Positions 34,892 through 47,800 of a stretch of DNA of 64,000 nucleotides are shown here, piece by piece. The stretch comes from Morchella semilibera (Eukaryota; Ascomycota; Pezizomycetes; Pezizales; Morchellaceae): the NCBI GenBank assembly GCA_009192285.1, contig WBVU01000005.1, forward strand, positions 2,808,731-2,872,730, in the 5' to 3' direction. How positions within the stretch are numbered: the first letter of the stretch is position 1; each line of letters begins with the position of its first letter. The notes below the pieces were generated by a model. That model saw only the letters and a list, made by a program, of their open reading frames with translations, was not told the DNA's origin and did not search any database. Made by a program: the position numbers and the translations under genes.

Positions 34892-35631
34892 TTTTGTTTC
34901 GTAATAATACAAGCTATAATTTGTGAGTGTTTGTTTGGTGGCAGGAAGATGGAGAGGAAGTGGAGTTTAGTAAAGGTGTTGGCGAGAGGGGGTGGTTGGT
35001 AAGGCCACCATTTCCCTGTTTTTCTTCAAGAGGACATGATGAAATACTTAGCTGGTTTTCCCCACCCAGGTCACGCTCTGCTATTGCCATGGGAACAAGC
35101 TGGCCAGTAGAGGTCTCTGTCCTTTAGTTATATGTGTGTATTTCAAGTGGAGATGGAGGCACATGTCAATACGACGCTACTCATGCCTGGAATCAATCCC
35201 GGCGAGCACATGTGGCATACAGGGCTTTTTGGAGCTTGAACAAAGGCTGCCCCGACAGCAGAGTAGATCAGCCGTAGTTCAAGCTGTGTCTGGTAGCGGT
35301 CCAGATAAAGCACTATAACTGATGGGAGAGATGGATACGACTATCAACCTCCAAGAACGATAATGGCTCTGATATATATGGACAGTCTAATGTTTGGTAG
35401 TCTCTCAGTCTCTGCGTTACTGTTATTACTGAGAGGGTCAGAGTGGAATGTTTCAGAATGAAAATTGAACGGGAGGGCGACCTGTGTTGAACAAACCTTG
35501 TTTCAGCAGCAGTTTTATTGAATGCGAATCTAGCTAGGGTAATGCGTAATCAACAGCTTATCGAATCATCAATGATTATATTCAGTGCATTGGTAGTTGG
35601 AGAGTTAGTCAACAAAACCGGCTATAAGAAG

Positions 35632-36008
35632 ATGAGCCCGGGCCTGCGATTGGGTAGGGTCTCCAGTGGGCCGGCCTGGGTTTGAAATACCCCATGCCCG
35701 GCCAAAAGCCTGATGTTCCTGCCTAGGCCTGACCCGAGTTCGCCCGGGCATGCCGGAGCCCAGGGCCGCCCGAAGAGCTCAATATTATATCTTATTCATG
35801 ACCGGGAACACCTAGATATGGAGGTCAGATTATGACAGAATATGACATGATTTTCAGCGTCTAGGCTGAAAATATTGATTCTTCGTGGACCCAGAGGGGG
35901 CCCAAATAGCCTGGGCTTTGATTTTCATGAAGCCTGGCCCGGCCAATATTATCTATCACAAGGCCTGGCCCAAATAGCCCGAAGTGAGCCCGGGCTCCAC
36001 GCCCTACG
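35632..36008. repeat. GC-rich GGGCC-type element, possible hAT remnant
   Basis: Both ends carry GAGCCCGGGC, and inside are many GGCCCGGCC, CCTGGCCC and AAATAGCC words around an AT-rich core. The end structure recalls hAT transposons with sub-terminal GGCC arrays. No transposase coding is present. It shares its style with 17570-17900. Confidence 0.4.
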
Positions 36009-36120
36009 ATTAAGGAGAAATTGTGGCTAGGTCGTCCGATGACTTACTACCAACCACTATAACACCCATCGCCCCCCCCCCTCCCTCCCTACATAAGGGC
36101 CCGGACGATCTCCTATTTGA

Positions 36121-36321
36121 TAGACGGTCAGTCTAAATTACACTCGAGACACTTAAACCCTTTATGGCAACGTGATGAATATCGAATCTAACGCCGAGTA
36201 AGTCCGAGTTGTAGCTTCCAGCATGGGTGACAGTTTGTGCACTTTTCAATTCTGTGTGCTTTTATATCAGGGTTACTAGAAAGGGTTTAAGTGTCTCGTT
36301 GTAATTCGGACTGACCGTCTA
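36121..36321. mobile_element. 201-bp MITE with about 40-bp inverted ends
   Basis: The left arm TAGACGGTCAGTCTAAATTA continues through GAGACACTTAAACCCTTT. The right arm is its near-exact reverse complement (AAAGGGTTTAAGTGTCTC..GACTGACCGTCTA). A handful of mismatches show moderate age. The interior is non-coding. Confidence 0.7.
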
Positions 36322-37046
36322 TGAGATAAGGGTAGTATCGACTACATGTAGTCTCGTTCAATCCCAGACCTAACTGGTTTGTGACCGAAAACATAGAAAC
36401 GGTCCGGGGTGTGCTTGCTCAAGAGGTTTGTGCCAGTCCTTTTTTTTTCTTACCATGCAGGTCGCTATGCCAAGAGTCCGGCTCGCATGTCGGGAAGCCC
36501 CCCAAAAGCCTGGTTGCCTTCCCAAATCCCCCCCCGGTTGCTATACCAAAAACTTCAGATTCTTCACCAAAAAAAGTCCGGTGGGGTAATATAATTATTC
36601 GGACTCTAAGCCACTAAGTTGGCTCCGGCGGGTTAGAAAACTAACATCAAAAATCCCACGGGTTAGGAAGGCTATTATTTAGCGAGTGACATTTGATGAT
36701 CTACCCAGTGCGGTTAGAGGCCAAGTTTTTAACCCCAGTTTTCCACTCCTTATCTCCCATCTTGTTGTTCACCGTTCTCCTTTTATTATCCCTCTAAGGA
36801 AATTTTCAAGTTAGAGTTGGGGTTCTTTCCACAAGCAGCGAGGTTTAAAACGTCGAAACCGAGATGCGTCCTCAACCCCTTGTTCTCTCCCCCTCGTTTT
36901 CTCATCTCCTCTTCCCTTCGCCTTCATCTAGGCCCTCAAGCCCCATTCAATTAGAGCCACCCAGCCCACACATGTAGCATCCCAGGATAGTAGAGGTAGA
37001 CGCATCAAGCAGTAGGTCTACTAAAACTGACAGCAAGGAAGCATAC

Positions 37047-37398
37047 ATGGTGCGGTGCGTCTTGAAGGTGAAATGCCGGTATCTCAGCTGGAATAATCTT
37101 GGCCACTCCAGTTGTTTATGAGCCAATAAGAGCCTTAGATTCCAGCCATGCTATAATGTAGGGTATAAATGGGTATAATACTGTTCCACTTCGCCAAGTC
37201 TTGGCGCTTTTTACATACAAAAATAGGTAAATGCCATCCCTTATAACTTTTCAACCAGAGAGGATATCAAAAACTAACATAGCAAAGTCTTCATGTTAGC
37301 TATGTGTACAACTTGCTGTGTTAGACTTTTGATATCTTGTTTTGTTGAAAAGTTATAAGCTATGCAATTTATGTCACCTTTAAGGTACGCGGCACCAT
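37047..37398. mobile_element. 352-bp MITE-like element with nested inverted repeats
   Basis: The outer ends pair (ATGGTGCGGTGCG against the complement of CGCGGCACCAT, then AAGGTGA / TCACCTT). Inner arms also pair: CTTATAACTTTTCAAC..GATATCAAAA on the left with TTTTGATATC..GTTGAAAAGTTATAAG on the right. Almost the whole element can fold on itself. Confidence 0.6.
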
Positions 37399-38134
37399 AG
37401 TATTAAGGCATCTAATTAGCTAAGTAGTTCTTCTCAGCAATACTTATTTACAAACTCTTTAATTCTCGTAGGGTGCCGCTACCGCCAACAACCCAACACC
37501 AAAGCGACCCACAAGGAACCCCCGAGGCCGCTTTAATTCAGCTTTTGGTGAGCTTGGACCGTATACCACCCTATTGTTTGCCCGGTAGCATAAACACATG
37601 GGGTCCTGGTGGATACCTAAGAATTTCTCGTAGACATCTCAGGAGATCTCGACTCGCAGGCCCGACTGGTCTCTTCAATCTCCTCTCCTGAGACCTCACC
37701 TAACTTTTAACTTACTTAGAAACCCCGCGACTCAGTGCACATCCTATAGGCCTAGGCCCTGCACACGTCGAGTGACATTCCATGCGCCAAGACACACGCA
37801 TACCTCACCCCAACCTTATTTCCACCCCAGCAGAGTAATCAATAAAATGCATCCCTACAATACATACCCGAGATCAATCAGGCTAGTTTGGGCAAACAAT
37901 GCTGCATGCAGAGCCATATGATAATGTGCCAAAGACCAACGCTGCATATTGATATTGGTTGATCAAGTAGAGTACGGACGTACCTGTGCACAGTTGCCGC
38001 ATAGCCGATTATGACTCCTAATGTGGAAGCCGAGGGAGAGCGGGAATTGACGGGTTTTATAAATTCATAATTCTGCTCTCGTGCCTGTTAATCGCTTCAG
38101 CTTCCAATTTACAGGAAGAACTTAACTACCTACG

Positions 38135-39742
38135 ATGTCTTCAATTCAACTCCGCAGCCACCGCCCGGAAGACCTAGGAATCCCGAGGTCTCGCAACACC
38201 TCCGAGGAGAGAGAGGATATGGCCTCTGGTACATACTCTCTAGCCGCCAGCCCGCCCACCCGTGAAAAACAAGCTTTAGTCCTCATATCCACCTTCTTCA
38301 TGTTCTTCCAGACAATCGGGATCAATCAATCCTACGGAATCTTCCAGGAATATTACACCACGCTTTCGACCACACCCCTGCCACCCTCCCAGGCTAAGAA
38401 CCTGGCCGCGGTTGCGTTTGTGGGTACGTTGGGAGCGGGTCTAACATGGGGAGGAAGCATATTTATTAATCCGATTGTCTCGCGGGTGAGGGATGTGCGC
38501 TGGGTCACGGTTGCGGGGAGCGTGATGATGAGTGTTGGGTTAGTGGCGGCGGGAGAGGCGCAGAATGTAAGCTTCCCCCGAAGATGTTGTAGAATATCTA
38601 GTTTTTTTTGTTCTTTGTCTCTTGTGTTCCGCTCGGCGAGATAACTGCAGTTATTGTGAATATATACAGAAGCTGATGTTAGGAATAGCTTTGGCAGCTA
38701 TATCTTACCCAGTCGCTGTGCTACGGTATCGGTTCCTCAATGTTATATTTCCCCATGGTTTCCATGGCGCCCGAGTATTTTGATAAGCATCGGGGCGCGG
38801 CCATGGGCTTCATTCTATCCGGTATATATATTCATTGACTTTAGGCCTTCTGCTTACCGCCCACTAACCTACTACAGGCGCCGGCTGTGGCGGTCTCGTT
38901 ATATCCCCAATAACCCGACTACTTCTTGACAATCTCGGCCTCCGCTGGGCCTTGCGCACCCTTGGCCTTATCACCCTCGTCGTCACTCTCCCCATCTCCT
39001 TTAGCGCCTCCTGGCGCTTTGGTCGTCCGCAGGGCCGCTCGCGCGTCAACGTCTCCCTCGCGCGCAAACCCACGTTTATTCTACAATCGCTTGCGGCTCT
39101 ACTGCAGGCGTCGGGGAACTTTGTGCCGCTGACATTCTTGACGACGTTTTCCACGACATTGGGGTATTCGAGTGCGTTTGCGGCGATCCTGTTGGCACTG
39201 AATAACGGTGTAAATACAGTCAGTCGTATTATACTGGGGGCACTAGCGGACGTGATAGGAAGGCAAAATATGATTGTGGTTGGCATGCTGGGGAGTGCGG
39301 GTTGCGTTTGGGGGCTGTGGTTGACCGCGGCGGCGGGTGGTGGAAAGGCGGTATGGATTGCATTTGTAATCGGGTATGGGATGATGGCAGGAGGTGAGTG
39401 TCATTCATTTTAGGATTTTCTTTATGTAAAATGAATTTTGACTTTGATATTGATTTGGCAGGATATAATGCATTGCTGCCAACTGTTATCGCAGAGATAT
39501 ACGGGATTCAGGCCTACTCCTCCGTCAATGGGTTTGTGTATTTCGTCCGCGGCATCGGGGCATTCTTTGGCTCTCCAGTTGGTGGTGCAATTCTCGACTC
39601 CTCATCATCGTCAGGGAAGCCAAGTGAGTATATGAATGTGATTATTTATGATGGCGCATTGTTACTAGGTGCATCTTTGTGTGTAATGGGCGTTAGGTTC
39701 TTTGATGCAGCAGAGAAGGGAAGGTGGAGGTTGAAAGCTTGA
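38135..39742 (+). CDS. MFS transporter, monocarboxylate-permease-like (MCT/Mch type)
   Basis: Four exons: 38135-38566, 38689-38821, 38878-39393 and 39462-39742, giving 453 residues. After a polar N-terminus come TM1 (ALVLISTFFMFFQTIGINQS) and YGIFQEYY, a fungal MCT-like hallmark. Then come LAAVAFVGTLGAGLTWGGSI, the LYFPMVSMAPEYFDKHRGAA segment between TM4 and TM5 (completed by splicing), and GAGCGGLVISPITRLLL. The second half has LLALNNGVNTVSRIILGALAD and YNALLPTVIAEIYG. Twelve spans are expected. The first intron (122 nt) ends at GGAATAG; other AG choices would bring stop codons into frame. Such carriers move monocarboxylates or related small acids across the plasma or organelle membrane; the substrate is not predictable here. 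It stands alone, with no metabolic cluster around it. Confidence 0.88.
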
Positions 39743-41047
39743 GGAGCTGTACATAGATCTGTAAGTAATTAGCTGTGGCTATTCTAGCTACTGATTCAAG
39801 GAGGTACTATTTACCTTAGGGTTGATCATGTTGATGTGCGCCGTAATCTCACTATATCATCCGAAAATACTCCAGTCTATGTCAGGCACGAAAGAGGTAG
39901 TTTCTTTATACATGCCGAGTGTCATTCTGTGAGGGTATATGTGTTGCATGTATCCCACCATAGATGGAGTAGTAATTGATTAACACTGCGACTTATTTCT
40001 GTGCATCCAATACAAGGCGACTTACCCAAGCAGGGACAAGATAACCGCATTAGCACAGAACCCATGGGTCCATGACTAACACGGCTTCTATTTATAAGTT
40101 CTGCAAAGAAAAAAGCAAAAAGAGCCTCAATTCTCAATGTCACTGATGCAGTTGAAAGGGTGTTTTTTGCTCGATCGATCTCCATCATTGCCTAAGACCC
40201 TGGTCAGCTTTCGGCTGTGCCACAAACCTTATCAGACGTACCCGCCCCAGTCAGAGTTGACATTTAGGTGTCAGCAAGGTGCTTTATAACCTCTTTGCAT
40301 CAGTTTCTACAAGCACAAACATACATGTAAGTGTAGTGATTTAAATGCGGCGCAGGATCTACCCTTCTCCAGAACGATAATATCGCAGGAAATCAAGTTA
40401 AATTTGGACACATAGGTAGAACAGGCTAATATTACATGAAGAGCTATTGGTGCCCCGATATTGCTTTGAGACCAATCTGTGTCTGGAAACATGCAGTTAG
40501 TAGAAAGCTTTTAACTGCATGTAGCTGGGTCATAAGCAGATCGAATCAATCCAGCTCGATGAAGGCGGAATCGTGGGGAAGATCGATAAATTATAAACAT
40601 ATATATACCTACTCGAAAATCCCCTAACGAATTAATTGAATGTATCTACGATATATGTAAAGTGTGTTGTTCGGATCTCGCTAAATTTAAATATAAATAA
40701 GCTTCATGCGCTCTACTCTAAATGCACCAACATCATATTGTGACACCACCCCACTACCACTCAGCCCCACACCATTATTACTCAGAATTTCCAATGAGTG
40801 GTGGCTTTCTAAAGCCATGGAGTTATCTATGCAGAATCTAGAGGACCAGCGGCTCTAGGGAAAAACATGCGTACATAGCCTATCAACATGCATGTTACTA
40901 GCTAGAATAGTGTACCTAAAGGCACCGTCTATTCAGAGCTAGACAAAAATTCTGAAAAAAGCAAATGTGAGAGGGGCGGGAGGGGAATATAACTACTGAT
41001 CAAACCCTTAGCTATCAAACATCCTACCAAAACACCTCATATTCATC
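39743..41047. other. intergenic region, no gene seen
   Basis: Only short open frames of random composition are present. TACATGTA occurs at 40322. The 3' end of the MFS gene and the promoter of the next gene lie at the two sides. Confidence 0.5.
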
Positions 41048-42134
41048 ATGGCTACCCACAGATCCAACGTCTCGAGATTGTTCAGAGTAGTTCCTTTTCT
41101 GTTATTACTTGGTTCCGTAGCTGTATCTGCATCCCCACTCATTTCAAAATCGAAACGACAATCTTCTAATTCAACCGAAGAAACTCTGAGGCCTTGTAGA
41201 TTCGCGGGAAACCAGGATATCTACGGGCTCGGCATCAGAGTTGGTCTGTACTCGCAATGGCTATCGACCTACATTTCCAACTGGCTCCACAATAAAAAGC
41301 TCACGAAAATGAGAGACGTCAACACTTGTTTTCAGCTCGCAATGTTGACCGCTCTGATGGCTATAGCGAACCAGAATCCGGAGCCACATGCCATTGATCC
41401 TTTCATCATCATCATTCAGATCATCGGAAGTGTAAGTTAGCCCAGCAAAATTTCAAAACTTGAGCTAACAATACTTCATCAATAAGGCTTCCACAATAAC
41501 CAACAAAGCCACCCATAGATCCGAATGGAAGGGGACATCATGGGGCGGAATGATCCGTTTTTTCATCTACTGGGCTGTCTCCTGTTACGCCGTATGGTTC
41601 TGGTTCACCGGGATTGATAACTTTGCCGAGCTCCCTAACCAGAGCTGCGTCCCCATCGGCTTCGCGTTCAGCAAGCAGCCTATCCTCACGGGTTGGTTTC
41701 GCACAGCCAACAAGGTTTTCGCCTGTTTCTTCGCATTTATATACACAATCCTCTTCGGGTACAGTGCATGGAACTTCGGCCCAGAGTACATACGCAACAC
41801 ACGGGCAAAGCTCAGCACTGTGTACCACTCTATTCCGCGTCAAGAACCAGAACCTCTGTCAAAGACGGAAAAGGGCATAGATGAGATCATGGATGCTGCG
41901 GCAGAGTCAGCGGATAGGCTGAATAAGTGGACACCGGCAATTTGTATCATCCTACTGTTCACGGCAGTGGTGGCGGTGGAGTGTGTGATTATGTGGAATG
42001 AAGTGGATGGTGTGAATGATATGTTTTCAACTGGACAGTTGATTCCGCTGGTGGTCGGTTTGGGAGGTTTGATACAAGTTCTGTATAAGTTGATGAACCA
42101 AGAGAATAGGGTCCATTATATCCATAGGAAATAG
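41048..42134 (+). CDS. uncharacterised fungal multi-span membrane protein
   Basis: Exons 41048-41431 and 41487-42134 join across a 55-nt intron (GTAAGT..AATAAG, branch GAGCTAAC), giving 343 residues. A signal-like segment (VVPFLLLLGSVAVSASP) is followed by CRFAGNQDIYGLGIRVGLYSQWLSTYISNW. This phrase, together with NTCFQLAMLTALMAIAN, is characteristic of a fungal membrane-protein family without known function. Further hydrophobic spans are FIIIIQIIGS, FFIYWAVSCYAVWFWF, VFACFFAFIYTILFGY, ICIILLFTAVVAVECVI and LIPLVVGLGGLIQVLYKL. A likely cytoplasmic helix (SKTEKGIDEIMDAAAESADR) sits before the last two. The family call is from memory of similar fungal proteins. Confidence 0.75.
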
Positions 42135-43654
42135 TCTCGGTAACATAGATGCTTCTTATGTTTTAGCTCGCAGAGCCCTTTTTCCTTCGTGCTCATTTTG
42201 TTAAGAGAGCTTATGATCCTGAAAATCGATTCAAACAGGTTTCTCGCGCTCAAAATGAGAAGGGAATTGGATATATAGAGACATAAATGCGTTTTCCAGT
42301 TTTTTGCGTACTGGTTCAATACCAGTGAATTAAGCACCGGGTTCCGCTCGAATGTTCTCAGTTTAGTGTGTGCAACAGCATTCAATCGTGATGCTCAGGC
42401 GAATGGCAGGTCCTCATTACTCAATGTAGTAGAAGGAGGCACTGTAGTGCTTTATGGTGAAGGGGGAAATGGGCCCTAGTCAGACCATCTTGGGCGCCCT
42501 TCGGTCATGGTGCTCTTACTCGCCAGTATAGATCAGCTTGCAAGCTTCAAAAGATGCCAAGACCGGGCCGTCTCTTACCAGCTGTCATTTAACATTGTCT
42601 ACGCCTCTTACCCCAGGCCTATTACTTCCACGACTGTCATCGATCTTAGTCCTCACTTAGGCTTTGAAGGAAGGGCATCTAGAAATCGAAATGGTAATTG
42701 CGGTATACAATCAAAGCCTTTCTTTTCCTGACTCTTCCCTCCTGATCGAAAGTAGTTTTTATTTCCATTAATTTGCATCTTTAATAGGTCCCGCGAAGGG
42801 TGAGACTATAGCGGACAATACGCTATCACACCAGTGCTCTTGCTTAGTATCTCATTACCACCTCTAAACAAGGCAATCATCTTGTAGGCCTGAGATACAC
42901 CTTGGGTTGCTTGTTGCTAATGAGGAACATGAGGGGCATAGAACCAGCCGCTAAGCCATTGCGGGATCTCGTGATGTAGCAACGCAGCACCACTTATCAC
43001 TCGCAGTACTAGTACGTTTGTACGTCCTCTATCCTCTAGATACTAACTAGTACCGAGCCCACCAAGAAACAAAACACACAGATCGGCTCATCTGGCTAAG
43101 CCTGAACACCTAGAGACGTGGGCGTGTGAATTATTGTATACCAAGGTTTGTGGTAGCCTTTGCCTTGGGATTTACTATTCTTTTATAACTGGTTTCAATT
43201 AGCTATAGGCCTGAATTTGCGTGATAGGCCGTCTCGAGACACCGCTAGCTGGACGCACCCACGCGCCTAGAGTACGCACCTACTGGCGAGAATAATTTTC
43301 CGCCAGGTTTGTGTGAGAAAACGCTGTTGCAAGACAGGGGTGGTGACAGAAACTTATTCTCGAGGCAAGCACGCACAAGCCGAAATTACATTGATCAAAA
43401 CGGCCAAAATCAATTACAGTAGATCAAGGGCGCAATGCATGATCAAGTAAGTACATACATAATGCTTACTATTCATAAAGATAGGATCACTTAATTAACA
43501 CCGCCAACTATATATTTCCTCCTCGGGTTGCAACCCCTTCCCCCCTAACCATGGCTTAGGCAAAAAAAAAAAAAAAAAAAAAAGGAGCGTTCATAGATCA
43601 TCAATTCATCAAAAGGATATTTTGAGCGAAAATATCCCGAAGTCAAAAACGGAC
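42135..43654. other. intergenic region, no gene seen
   Basis: No supported gene. There is one bipartite motif at about 42988-43004, and a run of about 22 A at 43562. Confidence 0.5.
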
Positions 43655-44321
43655 TTAGACCTGGGTGTGTGCAGTGGTGCGACGCGGCTTCTCGTGGAGA
43701 GCACGATCATCTCTGTGTCTTTTCGCAACCCACATAGATAGGATCGTAGTGATAGTGAACAGGAAGCTACTCAGGTCAGATACGCTCATCAAACGGGGGG
43801 TGGGGGGAAGGGAGTTTACAGTTGAATAAGGACTAGCCCAACAAGGAGTTTCACCAATCCGTTGTGACGGTGTACACGAGGATTCAGGCCGCGACTTTGC
43901 CTCATACCAACCAGTGTATTTCGAATTGGGTTTCTGGTACTCCTACCATGGTAATTGTGGCGCAACAGACCAGCCGAGGTGAGGTATCCCACCCAAATCA
44001 CAAAGTCGAGGAAGGCCGCGACGAGCTGGAGGGTGTATCCAAGGAAACAGACGGCCATGATCGAGAATGCAGTCACCAAGATTGCCAGGACCGACTATAC
44101 GTTACATTAGTTGATACAGTTTGTATTTGGTGGACTCAGAGGTCTTTAGATGTAGGGAATCATACGAAGACTTCAGGAACGATGAGCTCACGAGGAGGTC
44201 GGAACCCGAATTCCTTATACTCATGGATCATGTAACTGATAATTCCGACAAGAATGATAGAGAAAAGGAGCTGGAGGGTTCGGATCAACCAGGTGATCGT
44301 CTTCGCGATACCGCCTGCCAT
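43655..44321 (-). CDS. MARVEL-like four-span membrane protein
   Basis: Three exons: 44321-44166, 44094-43820 and 43769-43655, 181 residues with matching phases. TM1 is LQLLFSIILVGIISYMIHEY. TM2/TM3 are AILVTAFSIMAVCFLGYTLQ and FLDFVIWVGYLTSAGLL. The loop HNYHGRSTRNPIRNTL with a following RGLNP is typical of a fungal MARVEL-like group. TM4 (VKLLVGLVLIQL..LFTITTILSMWVAKRH) is completed only by the last exon. The tail is basic (EKPRRTTAHTQV). The last intron is 50 nt, GTAAAC..CTGAG, with TATCTGAC as branch. A role in membrane domains is inferred. A few bases upstream of the ATG the sequence turns AT-rich, as expected for a leader. Confidence 0.75.
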
Positions 44322-44517
44322 CTTTACGCTTTTGTGTGGGTTCTGTTTTGAAAATTTATATTATTGCTGGTTTATGGCGGGGGATCGATCGAGTTTACTT
44401 TGCTGCTAGCTCAGGACAGGCAAAAAGTATAGATCTTTGGCTGTAAAGGTTCACTTGCGGGCGATAAAAGGGACTTGCACTCACGAGGGCTTTATACACA
44501 TAAGGTCAAGAGCAAAT

Positions 44518-44879
44518 ATGTCATACCCTTCACCACCTCCTCCTCCTCTCCTTACTATCACCCCACCCATACCATTCAACTCACGTCATTTTGGTGTGGC
44601 CGAGATCGATACTTCTTACAACCCGAAAACAGGAATCGACAAACCATATCGCCGGGTTTTCAAATGTATGGTAACCAATCATTTCATACTAAGCCACTGC
44701 CGACGCATCCGCCTACCTACGACGTCACTAGTCAGTGAGCCACAGAATAAAGCGAAAAGCTTTTCGCAGACGGCGATGTCATTTATCATGTTGTGGTCCA
44801 AGAGCCACTAGTGGTGGTGGTGGAGGAGTTAGAGCAGAAACTACCGGTAAGAGCTTTACTTCCTACTACATTATTTTAG
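44518..44879 (+). CDS. possible small two-exon gene, 85 residues
   Basis: Exon 1 (44518-44665) reads MSYPSPPPPPLLTITPPIPF, then SRHFGVAEIDTSYNPKTGID. Splicing from GTATGG to CGCAG at 44769 gives KPYRRVFKYGDVIYHVVVQE and PLVVVVEELEQKLPV before a TAG at 44877. Both exons have good composition and the join is in phase. A second perfect donor (GTAAGA) after LP leaves room for another exon. The MARVEL gene starts 197 bases away on the other strand, so the two would share a promoter. No family is recognised. Confidence 0.4.
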
Positions 44880-47800
44880 CACGGTGATATCGTGTGCGAT
44901 CGAGTGAGGTCTTAAAAAATCTGGGGATTTATGTATGCGTCAAGGGTTGAACAAACTTCGCTAACAACCACATTTTATTACCTGAGGGTGGTGGTTGCTT
45001 GATTGCTTGTCACTTGGTTGCTTAGTAAAATAGAGCGCGTAGTTATTCCGTCACACATACAGGCCTGCCCTAGCTAGCGTCGGAGGTCATGTGTGGGAGA
45101 TAATCCGCCAATGAAGTTTTGAGATTAACTTAATGACGAAAAACTGCAGGCAAGCAAAGGGAATCAATCAATCGGATCAATCGCACATGCAAATACCTAC
45201 TTGAAGATAACAAAAGTTACTAGGCTGGGCGCGCGCTGGTGGGACAATGCAACACTCACTCCACGGAGACCATGTGGGAAAGCCTTAAGGTGTAAATCAG
45301 GGCAGCGAATATTGGTTTGCTTTTTCTGCGGGCAGATACTGAAGGGCTACTTCAAGGTTCCATCCTTGCTCAGATAAGGTATGCCTTTGGCTACTATTAT
45401 TCAGGCCGGTTTACTATTTTTCGACCTTATTACCTATCTAATTGTTCTCTTTCTAGAGCATCCAGATCATTAACAATACCACTACTATTGCTATAATCAC
45501 CATCACTCTCTTCGCCGAGAAACCTCCCTGCGTACTCAAGAACCGTACTCCTTCTTATCTAGCCCCTTCCCTCCTCCTTTTCATATATACATATTAATAA
45601 AACAGAATTGGAATCCAATCGATTTTTACTTGGCTCTGATGAATGCTATGCATGCCTAGAGCGGTCGTGTGTGATATTTGGTACCAGGGAAACAAGCGCC
45701 CTAGCTAGGATGAGTGATATCCTGTGCACACACTGGCGGCCTCTTTGACAAAAAAAATCTAAGCTGATAGTCGTGGTTGATACAGTTATAGATTGACTTT
45801 TCCCGGGAACGTCATCTCTTCTTTGTCTTTGGACCTTATTCCACAGGTTCTGCTTCATCATGCATGGCCGAGAGACATGACGTAACTTCAAAGATAATTT
45901 TTTTTTCTCTAAGCAGCCTGCTCACTTGCTACTCTTCACTTGGCGGTTATGTTGATTAATAATCACATAAGTCAAGGTTCACGATCATTGGAAGTCCGGT
46001 TGCTAGGAGTAGGGTTCCAGGATACAGTGAGCAAGCGCTCTATGGTGTTTGAGTATGCACCTAGGGTGGCGGAAAGTCATGCACATTCAATGGTTTACCA
46101 ACCACAAGAGAGGTTACCTGCAGAATAAAGCCAATTTAGATTATCTTCATGACAAGGGACTTAAAAAAATGTGTGTTAACTCTTTTCTGGGCTCTTTACT
46201 ATACATTTTGTTACTTCCTTCTTAGAAGGCTAACGTTTGTACAAAAGCATATCTAAGCTGAACACGCTAAGGAGTAGAAGAAAGACTCTATAATCAAAAC
46301 TTCCACCCAGAGAGTGTTATTTGTTGAGTTTTTAGGTGTTGTTGTCAAGCTAGTCAAGATATGCATACATATATCACTTTCCAATATCCCTACATACGTA
46401 TATATATACACGTTTCCTGCATAGGGTTGGCCCTGGTATGTACATACATGTATCTTCCCAGGATTCAAAGTACATAGAGGTCCAATTGGGAAATTAAGGC
46501 TAAAGGTATCCTTATAATCAACAGACTTGTCATGTACTTCGTGGCTAACAGGCCTACTTGTTAGGTGGGCAACACTGGTGGGATCCGAGTGAAGCATGGG
46601 GTATCACTCGCTTACTCTGGCTCTGATTGTATTTCCGCTTTCTGACTATACATGTGCTTACTCTAGGTGGGGTCCCAGGAGGTTAATAGGCTCTGGCGAG
46701 TTTAACCACCATAGAGTCTGGACAGGGGTGTACAGCACTTGTGCCGTAATTTGGAGTGCTATTATTTGGCTATCTTCAAAGCTTCTAGATGTATGGGTAT
46801 AGTCCCTTGAAATATGCCTTATACATGTATTTTGTATCCGATAAGTGATAACCTATGGCTGAACTGATCAGCATAGCTTTGGATTTATTCTTTATCCTCC
46901 GTCACATGGCTCTCCCTAATTTGTTAAATCTCGAGATCTGGCTCGTACTGAAATGTTGCCGTTAATGCGTTTGAGCTGGCCGCAAGGTATTGCAAAACAA
47001 ATGCTCACTTAGGCCAAAATAGGATGAAATTCTGGAGAGATAGTTAGATCTCTATGTCTATTAATTATCCTCACAAAAATCAGGACCAGAGCGGTATACT
47101 ACATGTAGTATTACCCGTGTGTGTGTTCTGGGAAGCTAGCGAATACCATGTATATATTAACCCATTCTCAGATAGACTTCAGGTACACGTACGCGAATAG
47201 ACATCTAGCCCATACATCCGTGATCAGAGTGCTCTATTAGAGAACAGCCTGATTTTTGTTATAATAAGCAATGGCTTATGTACCGGGTCCGCGGCCGGGC
47301 CCGGGCCGGTCACGTCAAACAACGGTTTAATATAAAGGGGATATTTCATCACTGACAGCCACATATAAATGATTGTTTACATTGCTGTCCAAGCCCAGAA
47401 AATTATCTTGAGAGATTATATCATTTGAGTAAGTCTTTTATCAACTATAATTCTTAGCTACGGTTTGTTCAGGGGTTTGTACTCACATGTTAAGTCATGA
47501 TAATTCGGACTCACAAAATTTCTCAGGGCTTACAAATTGAAGTAATTAACGCGCGAGTATATATATATATGAACTCAGGTGTTTAAGTTTGTTGCTAAAC
47601 CCCTCTTAGCCATCAGAGTCTTTGGGGGATAAATTCTGGCGCTGAATCAGTAATTCTAGCTATTCCATTCTTCAATGGACCGGCCGGACTAGTCCCAGAT
47701 TAATATTTACGTGGGGAGTGACGAATTTGATATATATATACTGCCGCGAACACTGTGGTTGGGACATCAGTTGTCAGCGACATCATATTGTCTTGGACTT

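Larger units (their letters stand above)
34892..38134. other. intergenic region with three repeat elements
   Basis: No gene is supported. It holds a GC-rich hAT-like stretch (35632-36008), two MITE-like inverted-repeat elements (36121-36321, 37047-37398), TACATGTA at 36343 and reverse bipartite motifs at 36682-36698 and 37768-37784. The MFS gene promoter is at its right end. Confidence 0.5.

Noticed and set aside
39922-40188. Minus-strand frame of 88 codons starting MMEIDRAKN
   Set aside because: Short, with no domain, no splice partner and no continuation.
43562-43583. A-run (and a similar one at 51520) as the poly-A tail of a retroposon
   Set aside because: No retroelement body or target-site duplication was recognised next to either run; simple homopolymers are common in this window.
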